The position numbers were made by a program, and so were the translations under genes. The notes under the pieces were generated by a model. The model made no database searches. It worked only from the letters and a program-made list of their open reading frames with translations, and was not told where the DNA came from. Positions 42,001-55,125 of a stretch of 64,000 nt of DNA are shown in pieces (within the stretch, counting starts at the first letter, position 1; each line of letters begins with the position of its first letter). The DNA is from Narthecium ossifragum (lineage: Eukaryota; Streptophyta; Magnoliopsida; Dioscoreales; Nartheciaceae): contig OY986971.1 of assembly GCA_963920575.1 (NCBI GenBank), positions 26,199,537 to 26,263,536 of the forward strand, read 5' to 3'.

Positions 42001-44105
42001 GCCCTTGATCCAATGCCATTTTGCAATCAATTAGCAACGTTTATGCCATATAATATCATGAAGAATGTCATGAGTTCCGGACCCTGCAACAGACCCATAG
42101 AAAGGACCCATATGATTCGAGGGCTCCTTTTATCGAGTCAACTCATCGGAAACTCATCTCCTAAGAACTACGATGAAAGAATTCTAATTACTTAATTCAA
42201 AAGTTTAAATTATAAACGATAATGAGTACAAATCAATGATAAAATTCATATTCTACTTCTTATAATTTGACTTACATTATTATGAGTGACTCGTCTTTTC
42301 TGCCAGTTTAAGCTTTTAAAACAAATGAACAATTTAACGTGTAATTATACTCGAACGTTGTTTGATTTAGGCTGCTAATCTCATTTACTACTCACGTCTT
42401 AGGACTCATTCAAGACTTAATTCCCTATCATTTGGAGAAAAGAATTCTATGGAGAAATTATATGGAATACAATAGCGTATTTATGCTATTATTTTGCAGT
42501 ATAAAGACGAGCATAGCAAGAGACATACATGAAGTGCAGTTGGAGCTACGAGTAAGAGACTGACAGACTAAGAGCCCACACAGATAGAATTCAATTGAAG
42601 CCATCTCACCTAAGGCTTGTCTTCATTGGTAATGCCTCAAAGACATGAATGAGGGTTAGGGATGGGAGTGGTCCATAGCATTAGTAGTAGTAGTAGTAGT
42701 AGAAGTAGTAGTAGGAAGGGAAGGGAAGGCAGGCAGGCAGGGCCAAAGGGTGGCAGGGAGCATGATGTGAACCTCTCACTCCTCCCTCTCCCTCCCCCCC
42801 CCCCCCCACCCATTGGAGTAGTCCTAGTTTTCCGAAAGCACGAGAGAACATGTGAGTGTTTCCAGTTTGATGTGTCTTTGAGACCCCACATGCCTCCACA
42901 TAAATAAGATAAAGACCAATTCATACCTCGGCTCTCCAAATGGCTAAAACCCTAAAATGGATCATAATTTTTTTTTCCATCAGATTTTATTTTATTAAAG
43001 GGATATGTGTGATTAGTGGGATGGCGTGTTGTTAAGAGATAATTTAAGTGATTAAATTGACCCTCTCTCCTTTACTATGTCCTTCCAATCCACACAGCCG
43101 AGTTTCCGAGCTTCAAGTTCACAGGTGAGGAAGCATGTTAGAATAATATTTTGAGTGATTTAATTTGTCCACTTCCATCTCTATTCTTGCATCACTTTGA
43201 CATGTCAATGAGATGGCAAAGTCAAGTCAACGTTAAAGACTCAATTCCAATATATACAAGTTATTTCTATTTGGATTATTAAACGCTTTTTGATGATAGC
43301 TTATTAATAATTTAATATATACAAGTTATTGGACATACGCTGCTTTCCCTTTAATGGGCTTGCTGGGCCCCATCAGACCCACACCAAGAGGGCTACGGCC
43401 CAAGCTGGCACCATGTGTCCACCTGAAACGTTTGCAAGCCATCCATTGCCCAGGTGTACCTCTCTCAACTGTTCCTAGAGAATCTATAAACGGCAAATTA
43501 AATCATCACTGACGTCGATCTTTTGCTAGCATCAATGGAGCACGCCAAACGGACGATGGTGATCGAAAGTACAGGCGGGCCGGTCGACAAGACAGCGAAG
43601 CACCGGCTTTTCCATAGGCCTACCATCCAAGCAGACATAATTGTGAGAACAGGCCATCATTGAACGCCGTACGATCGGGATCTGAGGGGAGCCCACCACT
43701 CGGGTTGTGGACCGGGCTGAGGGCCCGATAATGTCGACCGAAAGGGCTTACTGACTGATGTCGACGGAGTTGTGTGAGAACTAAAGTGACCAGAAGCAGC
43801 AGCAGCAAGCAACAGCTAGTAGCAGATGGCAATGGCAGCAGAAACAGCGACGACAAAGCTGAAGCCACCAGAGAAAGCAATGCTAAAGCATCCAATCAAG
43901 CACTGAAGTTAAACTCGCGGAGAGATTTTGTAATCTTTCAAGAACTATTGATAGATCCTTTTCTCGGGTGTTTTTTAACCGAAAACTGGGTGATTGGTGA
44001 GCCCCATCTGAGCAGGCTCTACTACAGTATCACCACTTTTTAACTGATCCAAAGTTTGCAAGCTTCATGTGAATTTTCAAAAATGGCTACAGAAGTCTCA
44101 AGTCT
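39001..44105. other. Long intergenic region without a convincing gene
   Basis: Contents seen: AT-rich DNA; two short telomere-like runs (GGGTTAGGGTTAGGG at about 39465-39480 and TAGGGTTAGGG at about 39517-39527), which are also known as telo-box-like promoter motifs; AG-rich tracts at 39967-40000 and 40145-40198; a GAGCCG repeat at about 41455-41474; a TAG trinucleotide repeat at about 42680-42716; and a poly-C run at about 42795-42808. Open frames such as 43620-43895 (hydrophobic) and 43774-44043 lack domains or gene context. Confidence 0.5.
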
Positions 44106-44190
44106 TTCTTTTTTTTGAACATATAAGCCTGCATGCTAAAGGCTTCTTGCCCACCAACTGAACGCACGTATACACCACCAGATTTCTCTC

Positions 44191-44448
44191 ACCAAATTAG
44201 CATAAGCAGGAATCCAAGGAACTCCACTGTTAACAAGTTTAACTGCAATGAGGGAGTCACTCTCAAGCACCAACTTCCTAATTCCTCTGTCGGCTACACT
44301 TCTGAAACCAAATAGAACAACCAAATTAGCATAAGTAAGAATCCAAGGAACTCCACTGTTAACAAGTTTAATTGCAATGAGGGAGTCACTCTCAAGCACC
44401 AACTTCCTAATTCCTCTGTCGGCTACACTTCTGAAACCAAATAGAAAC
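44191..44448. repeat. Two tandem 129-bp repeats in the LINE 3' end
   Basis: The word ACCAAATTAGCATAAG starts at 44191 and again at 44320, and the following about 125 bp are nearly identical. The duplication repeats the RNase H-like segment LESDSLIAVKLVNSGVPWI in the same frame. Confidence 0.92.
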
Positions 44449-47400
44449 AGCTTTTAATTCCGATTCAAGGATAGTAGAAGCTTCATCATCACTAGCTTTG
44501 TACCATAAAATTGAGTCACTGTCATCTATGCAAACCATACCCAATCCAGCTTTTCCCTATGCATGCCTGAAGGATGCATCAACATGTATCCTTTCTGCTT
44601 TCCACGTCTCTACATTAATCCGAGCATCAGCTTGTGTTGGAAACATGAGCATGCATCCTTTCTACTTTCCACGTCTCTACATTAATCCGAGCATCAGCTT
44701 GTTTTGGAAACATGAGCCCATACTCTCTGACCTGCCACTTTATAGATCTAACAGCATGATCCAAATCACGGTATTCCTTGCCTACAACAATAGAACACCT
44801 TGTTCGCCATGGATTCCACAACGTAAATGCAATTGCAGCCTCGATTGTGTGGACCGAATCATAAGAAGAAGATGTCCCAAGAAAATCAAAACAAGTATCA
44901 AGAGAAAGGCTGATGTGCTCCATACCTGATCCCTCTAAGACCTTTTTCCAAACATACTGTGTGCAGGAACACCGAATCAAAACATGACCAATTGATTTCA
45001 ACTCGTCACGACATCTTGGACATGCATTCACTGGACATACACAAGGAATTAAGTTTGTCGAGGGTATGCAGCTTCTTGTGTGCGAGACACCACAGGAATT
45101 GCTTGACGCGAGGACCCGCTGGAGCACTCCATATACTTTTCCACAAACTAGTGTCATCGGAAGACAGCCTATCCCCTGTTTGAGCTCCCATTAAAAAGGA
45201 ATAACACGAAGATGTGGTTATTTTCCCAGAAGGCCCCCACATCCATCTGCAGCAATCACCTTCTGATGCATATATGATCAGCACAGCTAAGGCATCATGC
45301 GAGAGAGACTCGTGAAAAAATCCTTGAACTTCAGTTGAATTCCATTCCCCTGTACCATTGATCAGGTCACTGACAGTCCAATCCACCACACCCTCCTATG
45401 GCGTAAACAAGTAGGGATGTCGATTCAAAGGACCATCTAAAACACACCAATCATGAAGTATATTGATAGAACTATTAGCAGCTGGCTTCCAAAGCAAACC
45501 AACACGTAGAGAGTTACTAGCGGCACAAATTGACCTCCATAAAAGTGATGCACAATTTGGTGGTTTAGGAGTCTGGGAGATGGCCATTGAATTTATACTT
45601 AGCCTTTACCATCAAGCTCCAAATAGAGGTGGGAGAACCATTCAACAAGTCAGCAGCTCTTTTCATTCTAAGTACCTTTTGCCAAGTGCATAAATCTCGC
45701 AGTCCCATACCACCCTCTAATTTATGTTTGGTTACATGATCCAATGCCACAGTAGAAATTCCTCCCCGTTTACCTTGTCAAAGGTAGTCATGGGCCATCT
45801 AAGTGCATCCTGCGAAGAACGACAACAGGGATAGGTGTGGCTGTCATGGTGTAAATTGACAAGGCTTGAATGACAGATTGCTGTAGAGTTACCCGGCCAG
45901 CTTTCAACACCTTCCGAGCACTCCAAGATGCAAGTCGCTCTTGCACTGATTCTAGTAGATCATTAAAATCAGTTGTACAAAGGTGATTTTCATCAATAGG
46001 AACTCCAAGGTAACGCCAAGGACCCTTCTTTTCACCAAATCAAAAACATCTCAACAACCAAGTCTTCCTGACAGGAGAAGTTGCAGGGGAAAACTTCAGA
46101 CAAGACTTGTCAGAATTGGCCTTTAATCCAGACAAATTATTGTATTTCTTGAAAGCATCCTTCAGCTTCATAGCTTTTAGTCGGCTGGCTCTTGTGCAAA
46201 TGATTAACCCGAACATTCCCCCCACTATAACAGACCCCATCGAGAGCAAATAAAGGCTGCTTGAGAATACGAGAGAGGGCCTTTTGCACCAAAATGAAGA
46301 GAAAATGAGAGATCGGATCACCCTGTCTTAGCCCCCACTAGAATTAAACAGTCCAAATACCATGTCATTTAGAATGATAGAAAACTGAGTTGTGGAAATG
46401 GCCTCCATAACCCATGCAACCCATTTCGGTGGAAAATTCATCTTCAACAACACTTCACGAAGAAATTTCCATCGAACTGAGTCATAAGCTGAACGAAGGT
46501 CAATCTTGATTGCCATGATCGGATCTTTATTGGTTCCATACTTGAGAGTATGTAAGAGTTCTTGAGCATCCCCAAGATTATCATTGATAGTTCTCCCACC
46601 AACATACACAGATTGCTCAAGACTGATCAAAGATCTCATACAAGGCTTCATTCTATTGGCCAAAATAGATGAAATAAGTTTATATCCAACATTGCATAAA
46701 CTGATGGGGCGAAAGTCTTTAATTTTCCTTGGTCGCCTGCATTTAGGGATAAAAGTGATGAAATTATCATTCCAGTTTTTAGGCATGGAACCTGATTCGA
46801 AGAATCTATATACCAATGCTACCAAGTCTTGCCCAACCACATCCCGATATTCTTCATAAAATTCGACATGAATTCCATCTGGGCCAGGTGTTTTATCATG
46901 TCCCATGAGGTGCAGGGCTGACTTGATTTCCTCCATGGTATCAGGCGCATCAGCCCAATACCTTCATCATCTGAAAGCCTCGGCAAGGAGGAAAGGTCAA
47001 CATGTCGACCCCGGTTTCGATCACTCCACAATCCTTCAAAATGATTAACAAAAGCCTTAGCAATGCCATCTTAACCCTTAAGCACTCTTCCATCAGCAGT
47101 GACAATTTCTTCAATCCATGTTATGATGCCAACCTTCTTCACAGAATTATGAAAGAATTGTGTATTCCATTCTCCATCAGAAACCCACCTCTTCCTACCG
47201 TGATGTCTTCTATAGATCTCTTGTTGTTTATAAATAGCCTCTAGATGGTTCTCAATCATTTGCTGGCGTTCTTTATCTTCTATTGGCAGAGACCCCTCTT
47301 CTTTCTGTGAGTAAAGGCTATGCAGATGTAGTTCGAGATTCCTCTGCGGGTTGAACAAGTCAAAAGAACTGGACTTGCTTCAAGACTTGACAGTGTTGCG

Positions 47401-48400
47401 CAACTCCAACAGTCGCCCTTTGAACACAAACTGAGCAGATCCTCTACGCTGACGTCGCCAAGCGTTGATAACAGCTTTCCGGAATGCATGCCGTTCAATC
47501 CAAAATTGTTGTAATCTGAATGGACTTGGGCCTTGGCTCTGTTGCTGCTCTGCTTTTAAGGTGATCATAAAAGCCTTGTGGTCCGATCCACATCTGTTGA
47601 GGTGCCTTATCCGTGCTGCATGGAACCATTTCTTCCATTGAATGTTGCATAGTCCCCGATCCAAACGCTCAAATAATTTCCTAACTCGTTTCTTTCGTTT
47701 GTACAAGGTGAATTGGGGGGCAAGAAAACCCATATCAACAAGCTGATCACCCTCAATAAACTTGAGAAAGTCTGACACATCTCTAGTGTAGCGAAATGCT
47801 ACACCTCCACATTTTTCTGATGGAGCCAATAAAACATTGAAATCACCCACAATGAGATGCATCCACCCAGTGTTGTCAATGTTCTTCAATGTCTCCCAAA
47901 GAAGCATCCTATCATGACCATTTCTCGCCGCATAAACCACGGAGAAAAACCATTGCCCCCATTCATCGGAAGTTACAAGCCCATAAATCGTTTGATATGT
48001 GAAGTATGTGAATGAAACCTTTCCAACTGAAGCTTTCTACAACGCCAAAATGCCCCCTTTTCGGCCCCTTGACGGCATCAAGAGTGTTTCCCATTCTGGT
48101 CCAACCATTGCTTGTATAGAAGATAGTTGCTCCTGCATTACGCTCACCTCCAAGATTACCAACATATCCGGTTTCTTCTCCTACACAATCCTCCTCCAAG
48201 CTTGAACTACTCTCACAGGCCCAATCCGGTGGCAGTTCCACACCACGAACTGAGGCATCATAAACAAGGTGTAGCCTCCAATGGGCTACCACACCTCATT
48301 CTCTTGGCCTTGGCAACTCTAGATCTGTCGGTGTCGACCATACTCTGATCTTCATACGGCGAATTAGTGAGAACTAAGCACGACTCATTGGTAGAGAAAT

Positions 48401-48574
48401 CATTGGTAGAGAAACCAGGAGGACCATCGCCCTCAACATCCTCACCATCACCCTCAACGTCCTCCTCCATCGGCTTCAACAATCTGACTCATTGGTAGAG
48501 AAACCAGGAGGACCATCGCCCTCAACATCCTCACCATCACCCTCAACGTCCTCCTCCATCGGCTTCAACAATCT
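48401..48574. repeat. Two tandem 89-bp repeats near the LINE 5' end
   Basis: CATTGGTAGAGAAACCAGG starts at 48401 and 48490; the two units are almost identical to 48574. A further partial copy of the first 13 bp lies at about 48386. It probably lies in the linker between ORF1 and ORF2. Confidence 0.9.
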
Positions 48575-48575
48575 A

Positions 48576-49864
48576 TGATTCACATTGGAAGCGGTTGGGG
48601 ATGAAGCTTTAAGTAAAGCATTTAGCAATACATTGCACCCACCTCATGTTTATCCTCCAACGATGTGGGGCTTCGGCTTGTCTAGCCAGAATCCAGCATC
48701 TGATCCCCTGGGTCATGCCCAGAATTATCCAAGCCCACTTCATGATTTAGGCCTGGCCAGTAACCACATGGGATAACTAGTGGGCCTGGTCTGTGAGATG
48801 ACCTATGTTGCTTCACATACCAGGCTACATCTAAAGATGGCAAGTGACATTAGAGTAACACAACCCACAATTAGACAACATTTTTTCTGGATCTTTTTAC
48901 TTATAAGGTTATGTGTTTCTTGATGTTCAGCATATCCCTAGAAGAGAAGTCACTAGCCAAAAGTTGATGGGTATTACATCTTGGTCACAGAGAGACTAGC
49001 AGTGCCGTTCTATTGAGGTCCTGCATGAAAAAGATTCCAATCATGGATTTTGAAGGTATCAACTGCAAGCCTGAAGACATCAGCTGGCGGCAAGCGTCCA
49101 GATTGTGCAGCTGGGACAGCAGGGCCGGCTCCTACTGTCCTCGCACTTTCACTCAAGGGACTGAAACAACAATTCAAGTGTCAGCTCCTTTGAAGTTAAA
49201 TGTTTACACAATGCTAAAGGCAAATCACTGGGAAAAAAATATCACAAATATGTGCTATACATGAAGTCCCACGACCGATCGATTTGTAATGTGTAGGGTT
49301 CTTTAAGGCATAAAGATATCTAAGGGCTCTATGGATGCCACAATATGTTATACAACCAAAATTGCATGAGGAGAACAATCTCCACCATAAAAGTTGAAAT
49401 AGGGCATAAGGATTAAATAACAGCAGCTAGCAAAGCCTAATAGACCATTAGCCCAAAAATCCAGAAACTTCTGACAAGCTCAACTACATCGAAGATAGTC
49501 ACTTCCACTACAGAATTACAATCCATTATGTTATTCTTCTGTCCATGCAAGCATACAGGGATTCCTATGTCTAAGCTATACATGAAAAGTAGGACGTGCT
49601 GAGCTCCTACAAACCTAACTGGATGGGACCATGATCAGGCATGTCAACATGGCAGCATCCACTCATCCATTGTGCTTCACAACTTAAGCCATAAGATGTA
49701 TGATGTTCATTCAACACAATGTTTACTTCATCCAACTTGATATATTAACATGTCAGAACAGCCAAACAGCTATCTAAACATCAAAAGATGAATTTGTATT
49801 GGCCAGCAATTTCAAGACAAAATACAAGTATAGTCTCAGAAAATGGACCTGTTGAAAAACTTAA
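48576..49864. other. Intergenic region without a recognised gene
   Basis: Moderately AT-rich sequence. The open frame 48585-48776 could be a remnant of the neighbouring LINE or chance; no domain is visible. Nothing else is supported. Confidence 0.4.
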
Positions 49865-51053
49865 GGGGGCGTTTGGTTCATCAGTTCAGCTGATGCAGCG
49901 CATCAGTTGATGCAGTATTAGCATCATCTGTTTGTTTGGTTGCTTGTATCAACTGATGGTTTTCTATTTGATTGGTATGTATTGTATCAGTCGATACAAA
50001 AGATGATAACATCATTTTTTTCCACAGCACCGGCCGACGTTTTCGAACTCGACAGAGCTTTGGATTTCAACTCCGGCGACCAACTCCAGCTAGCTCCCCA
50101 CTTTAGCACACGCGGCACCAAACTCGCAGGAGATCCACAAACATGGGAGGAGCTTGGAGAGATCTACGAACAGCGGGCGCCAAACTCGCCAGAGATCCAC
50201 GAACAGGGGGCGCCGGGGGAGAGCTACGAATAGACCGGATGGAAGGGATCGCATGAACAGAGGATCTGATGGAGAGGAATGCCGGAGCAAGTCTCCCCTT
50301 CTTCCGTTCTCTCCGCTGCCACCACCACTCCTTAAGTCCTCCTTTTCCTCCTCTCCCATCTCCTGTTCTACCACCATCGTCTCATCCCCCTCTACAACTC
50401 CTCTCTATGGCGGCCCCCGTCCCATTCCCCTCTCCCCTCCTCCCTCCTCTCCATCTCCTTCAGCCTCCTCTACTTCTCCCACCCGGACCCCCACCCCGTC
50501 CCACTCCCCTCTCCCCTCCTCCCTCCTCTCCATCTCCTCCTCCTTTGCTTCTCCCACCCGGACCCCCACCACCACACCTCCTCTCCATCTCCTTCGGCCT
50601 CCTCTGTTTCTCCCACCTGGACCCCCACCACCACACACCTCCTCTCCATCTCCTTCGGCCTCCTCTGCTTCTCCCACCTGAACCCCTTGTCCCGAAGTCC
50701 TTGGCAGCCTCGCATTCGTCCGCTTGGTCGGCGACGGCGAGCGGAGGTTGTTTCTCATCGGCGACGCAGGGGCCGACGACATATCGAGGAGGCGGAGGGG
50801 CGTCAGGGAAAGCCGTTGATGGAGAGGGTCGGCTGAGAGGGATCGGGGAGGAGAGGAGAGGGGAAAGGAGGGATGGGGTGACGATGCATCACGTGATGCA
50901 CATGTGATGTATCAGCTGATGCTGCATCAACAGAAACAGCCATTTTGGTTGCATCAGCTGATGCAACATCTGAGCCTCCTTTTGCATCAGTTGATGCATT
51001 TGGCCAACCAAACACTGGTTTGGACTAAAATGTTGTATCAACCAAACAGCCCC
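49865..51053. mobile_element. PIF/Harbinger-like non-autonomous element, 1.2 kb
   Basis: The left end GGGGGCGTTTGGTT and the reverse complement of the right end, GGGGCTGTTTGGTT, are inverted repeats. TAA is duplicated at 49862-49864 and 51054-51056. Both terminal regions are packed with CATCAGTTGATGCA and similar palindromes. The middle (50270-50700) is a CT/CCACC-rich low-complexity stretch whose Pro/Ser-rich frames are not genes. No transposase is seen. Confidence 0.88.
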
Positions 51054-51056
51054 TAA

Positions 51057-51906
51057 ATCAAGTGATTAATTACAATAAGCCACTTGGTACATAATCATCC
51101 CCGTTGAACTTAGAGTAGACAATTAGGAAACTCCACTAAACTAGCTGATAAAAAGAGATAATATAAGAAAGCTTTAAGAAATATTATCCACAGTCAGACT
51201 CTATCCCAAGAAATATGCTAGGAAGATGTTCTGAAATGTGTCCATAATCTGGACCAACAAGCCAATTTCGTAAAATTAGCACCATATTTATACAGGCCAG
51301 TCTTAGGAAAAGAAGCCTTCAAAGCTCTAGAAGGCCAGCTACAATTAGGAGACATATTTCTGTATAGACTCCACAGTAGATCTAAAATTTAAGGGCAAAA
51401 GATCCTTAAAAGTATTGAGCCCACCGGTCACAGTTGAAAAAACTAGGAAGATATTTAATTAGTGCGATGTTGATGGTAATTGGAAAAGAAAGTTCTCACT
51501 ATAGAATGAGGGAGGTTGGGACGATAACCAGAATAAAGATGTGGATATATGGGGGAAGGAATGATATATATTGGATATATGACGTATAAGTAACTATGTC
51601 TCTATTATGACTGTCAAGCATATTTTAGATAGTCCACAAATGTTTGGATAAGTTTTAACAATGAAAGCTCATACTTTATTAAATTTCTGAACTGTTCAAC
51701 TAGATTTTGTCACGCACCCTTATCAAAAATACGCAGCTAGTGATCATGAAAATTGCTGTTCACCCATAGCCCTCTAGGAAATATGCCAGTTATGGCGTGC
51801 TCACAGGCTGTGCACATTTTTTTATTGAGTAAGATGGCAATCAACTGGGCATGCACCTTAAACTCAAATCATATTCGTTTTTACCAGCAAAAGTCATGAA
51901 CTAGTC
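51057..51906. other. 3' flank of MOG1
   Basis: AT-rich sequence next to the MOG1 stop. It should contain the 3' untranslated region; no other feature was recognised. Confidence 0.35.
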
Positions 51907-53463
51907 TTACTTGATTAACAGCGGCTCATACGCAGTAATCAGCACGTCAGTTCCAACTTCCTTTAGCCGCAAATTTGCTAGGTATACCTGAATACACCAA
52001 GCCAAAACAGACATCAAGCACTTGCCATATATCTTAAAGAACCACTACACAAACAGCTTATGCTTACCCGTACAATGTTTTGCGCCTCTCTTCCCTGTCT
52101 TCCCTTAGAAATTGCCTACGATGCAAACAAGGTGATGAGCATCATAGAGGAAAAACAGAACGTCAGCAAAGAATAGATCACGAGAAGATGCCCCGTAAGA
52201 AGAACCACAAAAAGGTATGCCGCATGATTAATCTGCATAGCAACTACTCCAGCAATTCGATCTGCCGGTTATCCAGGAAAAAACACTACATTCATGTTTG
52301 AGGCAAAATTTGACATCCGAAAAACTAAAGAAAAACGAAGTCATATAGACATAACATTCCTGCCAGACTGATCATTGGTGTCATATCTAGAATAACACGG
52401 AGGAGATCCCACATAAGCTGCCAAAAATGGGAATCAGCTACTTTTGTAAAATTGATTATTTAGACTTGCTACTAATTACTCCCTAAAGTTGATCTTTGCT
52501 CATTTCCATATCCTACCTTCATATCCTCCTTATGCACAACTGGGTTAAGCAAAGGACTCCTGAAGTGAGTATAATCATTTTATAAAATAATTCATGGCCA
52601 AGTTGAACCATTTTCGTATCTTCCAAGGAAACAACAACAAAATATACAATGCATCCCTAAGTCTCCCATCAAACCCACCCTGTAATTTTGATGATATATG
52701 AACACATTGGATACATGCAAGAAATCGAACTGAAAGGCCAAAAATAACATACACCAAGGAATATAAGATCAATTAAGGTATAATACTGTAACTATCCCAA
52801 TCACCAAAATGCAGAACAAGATATGGCTATCGATGAAAAGAGTTTACCATTTGCGCAATTGCCGTTGAAACTATTAGAGGTGCGTCTCCATTGCGTAAAC
52901 TGGCAATCTGAAGAGCACCGGAATGCTCGAAGGACTGTTCAAGAGACCAAAAAAGAAGAAGCATATTCACCACAGGGATTTCTCTAAGTACACAAAACAA
53001 CTATTTGCTCAAAAGGCGCAACTATCCAAGATCAATTTACCATGCCATCTTCGGCAGCTTGTTCGCGGGAGAGATCGTGCAGAAACCACGCAGCACTGCC
53101 TTCATCTCCGACCTCGTTCTTCAATTCCAACAACTCGAATATGAGACTCTCGTCACGGTTTGGATCTACAAAAGCCTCCTATAAACGTTGCAAACTGATT
53201 CAGCTACACAATACTAAGAGCAGTATTATTAGGATACCATTAGAGAGCTTACTTGGTGATCAGGGACTTGACGAATAGCACTGACATCCTGTTCCACAGA
53301 TACAACCCAATATGTGATTTCTAGTACTAATTTGAACACACACGGAGCTATTGTAGCAAAGGCGAGAAATTGATCAGGGGAAACCAACCTGAAATCTAAG
53401 AGGGAAGATACTCGAAATCGCGCCGCCGAAGAGAGGGCGATCGCTGGCGTCGTCGCCGGGCAT
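51907..53463 (-). CDS. MOG1: MOG1, Ran guanine nucleotide release factor homologue
   Basis: Six exons on the minus strand, all phase 0: 53463-53389, 53288-53253, 53178-53041, 52934-52848, 52115-52068 and 51987-51907, giving 154 residues. The start MPGDDASDRPLFGGAISSIF matches the family signature RPL(F/Y)GGAI. Later conserved parts are RQVPDHQEAFVDPNRDESLI, FELLELKNEVGD, AAWFLHDL, AISKGRQGREAQNIVRVYLA and LITAYEPLLI. MOG1 proteins bind the small GTPase Ran and help nuclear protein import. The end LLIK-stop is slightly shorter than the homologues I recall, and AAGTAAGAC at the stop could be a splice donor leading to a small further exon. Mostly nuclear or cytosolic; no signal peptide or membrane segment. 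Confidence 0.9.
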
Positions 53464-53963
53464 ATCGACGAACGGAGTTTTTAGGGTAAAGGTTAGCAAA
53501 GATGGCGCCTTCGATGGCTTCGCTCGCGTGGAGGAGACGCGAAGGGGAGAGAGAGAAGGATCGAGAGGAGTGTGAAGCGGCGGGAGCTCCGGAACCCGAT
53601 AACCAGAACCGGGTCCAACACTTATCGGGTTCGGGTCGCATGCTTATCGGGTGCAAAAAGAGGGAAGAAATTGTTATTGTCAATATTTTCACAAAAACAT
53701 AGCTTGTGTCCGAGTATTTTACATTTTAAATTTATTTCTTTATTGATTTTATGAAATCAGTCCGTTTTCAATTTTTTAACTTTTTTTTGGACCAAAATGC
53801 CCTTAGTGAGCGAGCACCGCCGTCTTTTTTGTTGTATAACATTAAATGCAATGAGTGTATTTGATGCACCAAGTGCATTTGATACTTTACATGTTTTTCT
53901 AGCTTATCTTGGAAATGATGGCATCCTCTTTATCTCTCATTGACATATGTCTCAATCTCTTAC

Positions 53964-54915
53964 CAGGGCCGGTTTGGGCCTTCAATTCTGGAGGCCCAAA
54001 ATGTTTTTTTTCTTAATATGTATATATATATAATAACTTAGGAAAAAAATTTCTGAGCCTTCAAAATTGTTCATCTCATACGCCATACTCATTCCATTTA
54101 CTCATCTTTGTTCTTTGATTGTGTTTTAAAATTGAGTTATTAACATCTGGATTTCTTTGCACAGTGTTGTTTCTAGTTTCAACTCGAATTTATTTTGGAA
54201 TTTCTTACTCTGGCGTGCGATGAAGTACTCCATATGTTGTGACATCTTTTTTTTGTTCAATTTCTTTTTGTCTTTATCATCAACATAAATTGAGTTTTGT
54301 TTCCACAATGATGCGATGTTGAGAGCAAGGGTTTATTTAGCACCCCTTGCAGGTTATACGATTCTGTTTCACTTTTTGGTTCTTATATAAACGGGGAGAA
54401 TTGGAGTGTTAAAAAAAAACTGATTTCTAAAGCAGTCTTATCTGATATATAGTAAGTCCTCGGCTCTGCCAAGAGAAGTTTCTCAAAACTGAAGTTGATC
54501 AAATATTATCTTCGATCAACCATGTCACAATAAAGGTTGAACAATTTAGTTATTTTTTCGATTGAAAATGAATTGATTGACAAACTTGACTATACAAGTT
54601 TGGTTGAAACTTTTGCTATCAATAATGCAATGAGGGTGATTTTTCAGTAGCAACAGATTTGGTTTTTATAAGTTTTCTATTTTCATTTGAATTTAGTATA
54701 CTATTTTGTTAAACTTTATTGAGATTGCTAGATTATATTTGGCGTGACAAAGTGTTTTTTCTATTTGATGAATTACAATGCTATACTTTTTTTAATAATA
54801 TATGTTTATCTTAAAGTTTGTTTTCGAAGTGAAAAAAAATTTATGTATTTTAGAAGATCGCATGGCCCTGTTTTTATCTTTCGCCTTGAGCCAGGAAAAC
54901 TCAGGGCCGGCCCTG
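53964..54915 (+). mobile_element. Degenerate hAT transposon with transposase remnant
   Basis: The ends CAGGGCCGG and CCGGCCCTG are inverted repeats. The 8-bp duplication TCTCTTAC is perfect (53956-53963 and 54916-54923), as expected for hAT elements. Inside, about 54470-54660 on the + strand reads with one or two breaks as the C-terminal dimerisation region of a hAT transposase of the ZMYM1/TTF-type group (SFSKLKLIKYYLRSTMSQ, then RLNNLVIFSIENELIDKLD). Most of the transposase is deleted, so it cannot move itself. Confidence 0.9.
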
Positions 54916-54927
54916 TCTCTTACTATG

Positions 54928-55125
54928 CGTCTCTCTCTACCATCCATCTCTTTCTATTCTCTCTATCTCTCACTCTGCTGTCTCAATCTCTACCATCTCT
55001 CTCTCTCACCCTCTACCATCTCTCCCCTACCCTCTCCCTAACGCCTCTCACCCTACCGTCTCTCTTTATATCCCTCTCTTTACCGTCTTTATTTCTCTAC
55101 CATTTTTTTCTCTCTACTATATTAA
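54928..55125. repeat. CT-rich degenerate minisatellite
   Basis: Irregular repeats of CTCTCTACCATCT-like words run for about 200 bp just after the hAT element. They produce hydrophobic Ser/Leu-rich false frames. Confidence 0.7.

Larger units (their letters stand above)
44106..48575 (-). mobile_element. Degenerate L1-type LINE, nearly full ORF2
   Basis: Reading the minus strand from about 48260: an endonuclease domain starts VVWNCHRIGP and continues LIVGDFNV, FLAPQFT, GSDHKAF. The reverse transcriptase follows (DKTPGPDGIHVEFY, FRPISLCNVGYKLI, KIDLRSAYDSVRW, RQGDPISHFLF), then the zinc-knuckle region (CPVNACPRCRDEL...HVLIRC) and an RNase H-like end (VLESDSLIAVKLVNSG). Many stops and frameshifts break it. 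The segment expected to hold the catalytic FADD box is deleted (about 46150-46200: the frame passes from VNHL to later sequence). An A-rich stretch on the minus strand at about 44106-44117 marks the 3' end. Two internal tandem duplications are present (44191-44448 and 48401-48574). Confidence 0.88.

Noticed and set aside
43620..43895. Hydrophobic minus-strand frame of 91 codons
   Set aside because: Leu-rich translation of a GCAGCAGC-type simple repeat, without context or homology I recognise.
48585..48776. Plus-strand frame of 63 codons as a possible small gene
   Set aside because: No start context, domain or splice evidence; it adjoins LINE remnants and could be part of them.
50154..50907. 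Pro/Ser-rich frames up to 212 codons
   Set aside because: They fall in the low-complexity core of the Harbinger-like element and have no domain.
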